Positions 7,270 to 11,065 of a DNA stretch of 11,065 bases are shown piece by piece (the first letter of the stretch is position 1; the number at the start of each line of letters is the position of its first letter). Made by a program: the position numbers and the translations under genes. Source of the DNA: Pseudomonadota bacterium. GTDB taxonomy: Bacteria; Pseudomonadota; Alphaproteobacteria; Rhizobiales; Rhizobiaceae. The DNA lies in NCBI GenBank assembly GCA_023419995.1, contig JAEZXF010000002.1, positions 1 to 11,065 on the forward strand, read 5' to 3'. The notes beneath the pieces were generated by a model that worked only from the letters and a program-made list of their open reading frames with translations, searched no databases and was not told the origin of the DNA.

Positions 7270-7617
7270 ATGTATCAATTCTCCTACGCCGAAGTTCAGT
7301 CAGATTCCGTGGCCGATGCCAAGGATCGGGAAAAGCAGATTCTGACGCGCTCCATCGACCTGCTGGTGGCGGCGAAGGAGAAGGGTACCCCCTCCATCGA
7401 GGCGGCCCAGGCGATCCTTTTCCTGAACCGGGTGTGGACCGCCTTCATCGAGGATCTCGGCAGCGAGGAGAACGAACTGCCGCACGAACTGCGCGCCAAT
7501 CTCATCTCCATCGGCCTGTGGCTCCTGCGCGAGGCGGAGGAGGTCCGGCAGGGCCGCTCCGACAATCTCGAGGGGCTGATCGAGGTCTCCCAGATCATCC
7601 GTGATGGCATTCAATGA
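7270..7617 (+). CDS. flaF: FlaF, flagellin synthesis regulator
   Basis: This 115-residue, mostly helical cytoplasmic protein starts [10 protein letters not shown] and contains [19 protein letters not shown] (46-64) and [17 protein letters not shown], both typical of the FlaF family. In Caulobacter FlaF is needed for flagellin translation and secretion and acts against the repressor FlbT. ATG 7270 is chosen over an in-frame ATG far upstream (6799) because it matches the family N-terminus, lies 32 bp after flgL, and has AGGAA at 7261-7265. Its stop overlaps the start of flbT in ATGA. No membrane segment, signal or DNA-binding domain is seen. Confidence 0.92.
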   Translation: MYQFSYAEVQSDSVADAKDREKQILTRSIDLLVAAKEKGTPSIEAAQAILFLNRVWTAFIEDLGSEENELPHELRANLISIGLWLLREAEEVRQGRSDNLEGLIEVSQIIRDGIQ

Positions 7618-8048
7618 AAAACACCCTGAAAATCACGCTCAAGGCCAACGAGAAGATCTACGTCAACGGCGCCGTCATCCGCGCCGACCGCAAGGTCTCG
7701 CTCGAGCTGCTCAACGACGTGCAGTTCCTGCTCGAGGGCCACGTCCTCCAGCCGGAGGCGGCGACCACGCCGCTGCGGCAGCTCTACTTCATCATCCAGG
7801 TCATCCTGATGAACCCGCAGGGCGCGCCTGAGGCGCGCGAGATGCTGCGCAAGTCCATGCCGCTGCTGCTCGCCACCTTCAGCGACGAGCACGTCCGCGC
7901 CTCGCTCAAGAACATCGACCGGATGGTCAACGAGGGACACGTCTTCGAGGCGCTCAAGGCGCTGCGGGCGCTCTATCCCCGCGAGGCATCCATCTTCGAC
8001 AGCCACGGCCTGCAGCCGGCGGCCCTCACCCTCACCGCAGCGGAGTAG
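7614..8048 (+). CDS. flbT: FlbT, post-transcriptional flagellin repressor
   Basis: This 144-residue protein starts [27 protein letters not shown], a strand-rich N-terminal half characteristic of FlbT, followed by a helical half ([15 protein letters not shown], then [22 protein letters not shown]). In Caulobacter FlbT binds the 5' UTR of flagellin mRNA and promotes its decay until the hook is complete; in some other alphaproteobacteria it acts positively. The start overlaps the flaF stop (ATGA, 7614-7617). No close ribosome site precedes it (the nearest GAGG is about 30 nt upstream), so translation probably depends on ribosomes finishing flaF, which would keep the two regulators in fixed ratio. 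The C-terminus beyond about residue 130 is short and variable. Confidence 0.93.
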   Translation: MKNTLKITLKANEKIYVNGAVIRADRKVSLELLNDVQFLLEGHVLQPEAATTPLRQLYFIIQVILMNPQGAPEAREMLRKSMPLLLATFSDEHVRASLKNIDRMVNEGHVFEALKALRALYPREASIFDSHGLQPAALTLTAAE

Positions 8049-8053
8049 ATGCC

Positions 8054-8443
8054 ATGACCGTTTCCGCCGTAGGGTCCTCGACCGGCACACAGAGCACGGC
8101 CAGCAAGGCCCAGACCGTCGACTACCAGTCCTTCCTGCGCCTGCTCGTGGCACAGATGAAGAACCAGGACCCGACGGCGCCGATGGACTCGACCGACTAC
8201 GTCGCGCAGCTCGCCACCTTCTCGCAGGTGGAGCAGTCGGTGCAGATCAACGCCAAGCTCGACGGCATCCTGCAGGCCTCGACCTTCGCCCAGGCCGGCG
8301 ACCTGATCGGTCGCGAGATCGAATCCTCCGACGGCAAGATCAAGGGCACCGTCGAGAGCGTGCGCCTCTACAGCGACGGTATCATGGCCAAGCTGACCGA
8401 CGGCCAGGAACTGCCGGTGTGGGCCGGCGTCGTCATCCGCTAG
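8054..8443 (+). CDS. flgD: Hook-capping protein FlgD, short form
   Basis: This 129-residue protein contains the conserved FlgD N-terminal region: DYQSFLRLLVAQMKNQDPTAPMDSTDYVAQLATFSQVEQ (23-61). The secretion and rod-binding part lies before it. The remainder (AGDLIGREIESSDGKIKGTVESV and on to VWAGVVIR) looks like the Tudor-like domain alone. Enterobacterial FlgD is about 230 residues because an Ig-like domain is inserted into this Tudor fold; that insert is missing here, apparently at the SDGKIKG turn. FlgD caps the growing hook, is needed for FlgE polymerisation, and leaves when hook assembly ends. CGGAG (8041-8045) overlaps the flbT stop and lies 8 nt before the ATG. Short forms occur in other rhizobia, so this is likely a lineage trait, not damage. 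Confidence 0.93.
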   Translation: MTVSAVGSSTGTQSTASKAQTVDYQSFLRLLVAQMKNQDPTAPMDSTDYVAQLATFSQVEQSVQINAKLDGILQASTFAQAGDLIGREIESSDGKIKGTVESVRLYSDGIMAKLTDGQELPVWAGVVIR

Positions 8444-8444
8444 G

Positions 8445-8472
8445 GCGCCGGACCGGGAGGCGACGGCGCTTT
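8445..8472 (+). terminator. GC-rich hairpin with short T-run after flgD
   Basis: GCGCCG (8445-8450) pairs perfectly with CGGCGC (8464-8469), leaving a 13-nt loop, and TTT (8470-8472) follows at once. The stem is GC-only but short, and the T-run is only three bases, so it would be a partial terminator or attenuator. It sits 2 bp after the flgD stop, where the hook block ends and the export-gate genes begin. Confidence 0.3.
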
Positions 8473-8511
8473 CCGGGCTGCCGCCGGGCGAGAAACAGGA
8501 AGTGAATCGCC

Positions 8512-8778
8512 ATGAACGAGGCCGATGCCCTCGACATCGCGCAGTTCGCGATCTGGACGGTCCTGACCGCATCGGGCCCGGCGGTCGCGGTCGCGATGTT
8601 CGTCGGCGTCGGCATCGCCTTCCTGCAGGCGCTGACCCAGGTCCAGGAAATCACCCTGACCTTCGTTCCCAAGATCGTGGCGATCCTGCTGACGGTCGCC
8701 TTCTCCGCGCCCTTCATCGGCGCGCAGATCGCCTCCTTCACCAACGTGATGTTCCAGCGCATCGAGAGCGGGTTCTAG
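8512..8778 (+). CDS. fliQ: FliQ, flagellar type III export gate subunit
   Basis: This 88-residue protein is the normal size for FliQ. It has two hydrophobic helices (about 17-38 and 52-74) linked by the conserved QALTQVQEITLTFVPK loop (39-54), the family hallmark shared with type III secretion homologues (SctS). FliQ, with FliP and FliR, forms the helical export gate in the inner membrane that passes axial proteins into the rod channel. Its neighbours flhA and the flagellar structural genes show that this is the flagellar, not the virulence, paralogue. AGGAAG (8497-8502) is a ribosome site 9 nt before the ATG. An overlapping longer ORF in another frame is a shadow. Confidence 0.96.
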   Translation: MNEADALDIAQFAIWTVLTASGPAVAVAMFVGVGIAFLQALTQVQEITLTFVPKIVAILLTVAFSAPFIGAQIASFTNVMFQRIESGF

Positions 8779-8817
8779 GGGAGTAAGGGAGTAAGGGAAA
8801 GACTCCCCTACTCCCTT
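8779..8817 (+). repeat. GGGAGTAA tandem repeat forming an alternative-register hairpin
   Basis: Two and a half direct copies of GGGAGTAA (8779-8798) begin right after the fliQ stop. A pyrimidine-rich near-inverted copy follows at 8802-8817. Because the first arm is repeated, two stems of equal quality are possible: 8785-8798 with 8804-8817 (13 of 14 pairs, 5-nt loop) or 8779-8792 with 8802-8815 (13 of 14 pairs, 9-nt loop). No U-run follows, so it is not a classical terminator. It may be a dispersed extragenic element, an mRNA-stabilising hairpin, or a brake on read-through into flhA. Confidence 0.7.
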
Positions 8818-8863
8818 CCCTCTCCCACCCTCGCGCAAGCTTGAGTGCCTAGTCTTCGCCGGA

Positions 8864-8877
8864 CGGGGCTTGCCCCG
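8864..8877. repeat. Perfect short palindrome in the fliQ-flhA gap
   Basis: CGGGGCTTGCCCCG is a perfect inverted repeat of two 6-base arms around TT. It lies 35 bases before the flhA start and could form a small stable hairpin in the flhA leader or be part of an extragenic palindromic element. No -35/-10 pair was recognised around it. Confidence 0.5.
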
Positions 8878-8912
8878 CATGCGAATTCCTATGGCAGGAC
8901 GGTCGGTCAGGC

Positions 8913-11000
8913 ATGGCGCTCATCGAAACAGCTTCTCCCCTTACGGTCCGCAACTACGGCCGTGACGTGGCGCTCGCCCTCGGCGTCATCGTCATCCTGT
9001 CGATCCTGTTCCTGCCGATCCCCGCCTTCCTGATCGACTTCGGCCTGGCGCTGTCGATCGCCGTCTCGGTGCTGATCCTGATGGTGGCGCTGTGGATGCA
9101 GAAGCCGCTCGACTTCACCTCGTTCCCGACCGTCCTGCTGATCGTCACCATGCTGCGGCTGGCGCTCTCGATCGCGACGACGCGCGCGATCCTGTCGCAC
9201 GGCAACGACGGCGTCGACGCCGCCGGCTACGTCATCTCGGGCTTCTCCAGCCTGGTGATGGCCGGCGACTTCGTCATCGGCCTGATCGTGTTCCTGATCC
9301 TGATCGTGGTGAACTTCATCGTCATCACCAAGGGCGCCACCCGCATCGCCGAGGTCGGCGCCCGCTTCACCCTCGACGCCATCCCCGGCAAGCAGATGTC
9401 GATCGACGCCGACCTCTCCGCCGGCGTCATCGACGACAAGCAGGCCCAGACCCGCCGCCGCGAGCTGGAGGAGGAATCCTCCTTCTTCGGCGCCATGGAC
9501 GGCGCGTCGAAGTTCGTGCGCGGCGACGCCATCGCCGGTCTCATCATCACCGCCATCAACATCATCGGCGGCATCGCCATCGGCTATTCCCGCCATGGCA
9601 TGGGCATGGCCGAATCCGCCGACGTCTTCGTCAAGCTGTCGGTCGGCGACGGCCTCGCCACCCAGATCCCGGCGCTGATCGTGTCGCTCTCCGCCGGCCT
9701 CGTCGTCTCCAAGGGCGGCACCCGCGGCGCGACCGACGAGGCCGTGTTCGGCCAGCTCGGCGCCTACCCTCGCGCGCTCTCCGTCTCGGCGCTGTTGCTG
9801 TTCGGCATGGGGCTGATGCCCGGCCTGCCGATGCTGCCCTTCTTCGTGCTGGGCCTGGCCATGGCCTCCATCGCCTACGTCATCCCGCTCCAGCGCAACA
9901 AGAAGATCGAGGCCGAGAAGATGGCGGAGCAGAAGGTGGAAGCCGCCAAGGTCGAGGAGGAGAAGCAGTCGATCAAGTCGTCGCTGAAGACCGCCGAGAT
10001 CGAGCTGCTGATCGGCAAGCAGCTCTCGACCAAGCTCCTGACGTCGCATCAGGAGCTCGCCTTCCGCATGAGCAAGATGCGCAAGAAGTTCGCCACCCAG
10101 TACGGCTTCGTCGTGCCCGAGGTGAAGCTGACCGACGACTTCTCGATCCCGCCGAAGAACTACCAGATCAAGATCCACGGCACCGTCGTCGCCGAGTACC
10201 AGATGCGCGTCGGCGAGGTCATGGTCCTTCTCGGCAACGGTCCGCTGCCGCAGGTTCCGGGCGAGGAGGTGCGCGAGCCGGCCTTCGGCATGCGCGCTTA
10301 CTCGGCGTCGGAGATGTTCTCCGAGGACCTGAAGCGCGACCGCTTCACCTTCGCCGACAACATGTCGGTGCTCCTCACCCACCTCTCCGAGGTCATCCGC
10401 AACAACCTGCCGCAGCTCCTCTCCTACAAGGACATGAAGGCGCTGATCGAACGGCAGGACCAGGAGTACCGCAAGCTGATCGACGAGGTTTGCACCTCGC
10501 ACATCTCCTATCCCGGCCTGCAGGCGGTGCTGAAGCTGCTCCTGGCCGAGCGCGTGTCGATCCGCAACCTGCACCTGATCATCGAAGCCATCGCCGAGAT
10601 CGCCCCCCACGTGCGCCGCACCGAGCAGATCGTCGAGCACGTGCGCATCCGCATGGCGCAGCAGATCTGCGGCGACCTGACCGAAAGCGGCTCCCTCAAG
10701 GTGCTCCGCCTCGGCAACCGCTGGGATCTCGCCTTCCATCAGGCGCTGAAGCGCGACGCCAAGGGCGAGATCCGCGAGTTCGACATCGATCCGCGCCTGC
10801 TCGAGGAGTTCGGCAACGACACCACCAGGGCCGTGCGCGCGCATCTCGACGCCGGCGAGCGCTTCGTGCTCGTCACCGCGCCCGACGCCCGCCCCTATGT
10901 GCGCATGATCGTCGAGCGGCTGTTCGCCACCCTGCCCGTCCTGTCGCATGTCGAGATCGCGCGCGGCGGCGAGGTGCGCGTCCTCGGCTCGATCTCCTGA
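8913..11000 (+). CDS. flhA: FlhA, flagellar type III export gate protein
   Basis: This is a 695-residue protein, the usual FlhA length. The N-terminal half (about 18-325) holds the expected cluster of membrane helices: about 19-37, 40-62, 71-92, 107-138, 205-226, 247-266 and 288-325, the last probably a pair. The FHIPEP-family signature lies in the cytoplasmic loop at about 147-168 ([20 protein letters not shown]), and the conserved Asp of RGDAIAG (D205), implicated in proton-driven export, is present. A charged Lys/Glu linker (about 329-360) leads to the soluble domain (about 361-695) that binds export chaperones and substrates and forms the nonameric ring. This part is complete through the conserved [19 protein letters not shown] end. 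The start at 8913 has AGGACGG (8896-8902) upstream. An ATG at 8891 is in another frame. It follows fliQ after 134 bp and belongs to the same export apparatus. Confidence 0.97.
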   Translation: MALIETASPLTVRNYGRDVALALGVIVILSILFLPIPAFLIDFGLALSIAVSVLILMVALWMQKPLDFTSFPTVLLIVTMLRLALSIATTRAILSHGNDGVDAAGYVISGFSSLVMAGDFVIGLIVFLILIVVNFIVITKGATRIAEVGARFTLDAIPGKQMSIDADLSAGVIDDKQAQTRRRELEEESSFFGAMDGASKFVRGDAIAGLIITAINIIGGIAIGYSRHGMGMAESADVFVKLSVGDGLATQIPALIVSLSAGLVVSKGGTRGATDEAVFGQLGAYPRALSVSALLLFGMGLMPGLPMLPFFVLGLAMASIAYVIPLQRNKKIEAEKMAEQKVEAAKVEEEKQSIKSSLKTAEIELLIGKQLSTKLLTSHQELAFRMSKMRKKFATQYGFVVPEVKLTDDFSIPPKNYQIKIHGTVVAEYQMRVGEVMVLLGNGPLPQVPGEEVREPAFGMRAYSASEMFSEDLKRDRFTFADNMSVLLTHLSEVIRNNLPQLLSYKDMKALIERQDQEYRKLIDEVCTSHISYPGLQAVLKLLLAERVSIRNLHLIIEAIAEIAPHVRRTEQIVEHVRIRMAQQICGDLTESGSLKVLRLGNRWDLAFHQALKRDAKGEIREFDIDPRLLEEFGNDTTRAVRAHLDAGERFVLVTAPDARPYVRMIVERLFATLPVLSHVEIARGGEVRVLGSIS

Positions 11001-11017
11001 GGAAGGGCGCGGGCCAG

Positions 11018-11065
11018 ATGGAACCCGGCATCGCCCACGGCCCGGAGCGCGGCGTAGCCCCGTGC
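11018..11065 (+). CDS. Possible start of the next gene (uncertain)
   Basis: An ATG 17 bp after the flhA stop, preceded by GGAAGGG (11001-11007), opens a frame of 16 codons (MEPGIAHGPERGVAPC) running off the right edge. By synteny fliR should follow flhA, but these residues show neither the hydrophobic N-terminus nor the FCRIG-like motif expected of FliR. The stretch may be intergenic, a different small gene, or a diverged or extended FliR start. It is recorded only because the spacing and ribosome-site-like sequence are suggestive. Confidence 0.2.
   Translation, partial: MEPGIAHGPERGVAPC

Noticed and set aside
8860..8912. Sigma-factor promoter for flhA
   Set aside because: I looked for -35/-10 or -24/-12 boxes in the fliQ-flhA gap and found none convincing; the palindrome there is described as a repeat only.
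8907..10949. 680-codon open frame on the minus strand opposite flhA
   Set aside because: It is a mirror of flhA codon usage, rich in Asp/His/Gly/Gln/Arg with no domain or start signal. flhA is certain on the + strand.
1..11065. Mobile element, CRISPR array, tRNA or rRNA, defence or biosynthetic system
   Set aside because: The window is almost fully occupied by a conserved flagellar gene order, with gaps of at most about 150 bp. No transposase, integrase, regularly spaced repeats or RNA-gene-like folds were seen.

Overview
This is an 11 kb, GC-rich, gene-dense segment of a flagellar locus. All genes lie on the + strand. The order, motC - fliK (motD) - small lytic transglycosylase - rem/ftcR - flgE - flgK - flgL - flaF - flbT - flgD - fliQ - flhA, is the one known from Hyphomicrobiales (Rhizobiales) such as Sinorhizobium, Brucella and Mesorhizobium. 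MotC, a Rem/FtcR-type regulator and the FlaF/FlbT pair are alphaproteobacterial hallmarks. I infer a Phyllobacteriaceae/Rhizobiaceae-like chromosome. The genus cannot be fixed from the sequence alone.

Layout. 1-560 is the 3' end of motC (periplasmic motility protein). It overlaps fliK (557-1915, hook-length control) by ATGA. fliK in turn overlaps, by 92 bp and out of frame, a small secreted lytic transglycosylase (1824-2435). A 146-bp AT-richer gap precedes rem (2582-3250), an OmpR-like flagellar master regulator with a degenerate receiver domain. A 147-bp leader precedes the hook and junction block flgE, flgK, flgL (3398-7237). The post-transcriptional flagellin regulators flaF and flbT (7270-8048, 4-nt overlap) and a short hook-cap gene flgD (8054-8443) follow. 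A 68-bp gap with a GC-rich hairpin leads to fliQ (8512-8778). A 134-bp gap with an unusual purine/pyrimidine tandem-repeat hairpin then leads to flhA (8913-11000). The last 65 bases are not convincingly assigned; fliR would be expected there by synteny.

How it works together. FliQ and FlhA are core parts of the flagellar type III export gate, which exports FlgD, FlgE, FlgK, FlgL and FliK. FlgD caps the growing hook made of FlgE, FliK measures it and switches export specificity, and FlgK and FlgL join hook to filament. FlaF and FlbT tune flagellin synthesis to hook completion. Rem drives the cascade in growth-dependent fashion. MotC serves the motor, and the transglycosylase probably trims peptidoglycan for rod or motor assembly.

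I see no mobile element, CRISPR array, RNA gene, defence system or clearly novel multigene system here. The points worth a second look are small: the degenerate Rem receiver, the long out-of-frame fliK overlap, the Ig-less FlgD and the repeat hairpin between fliQ and flhA.
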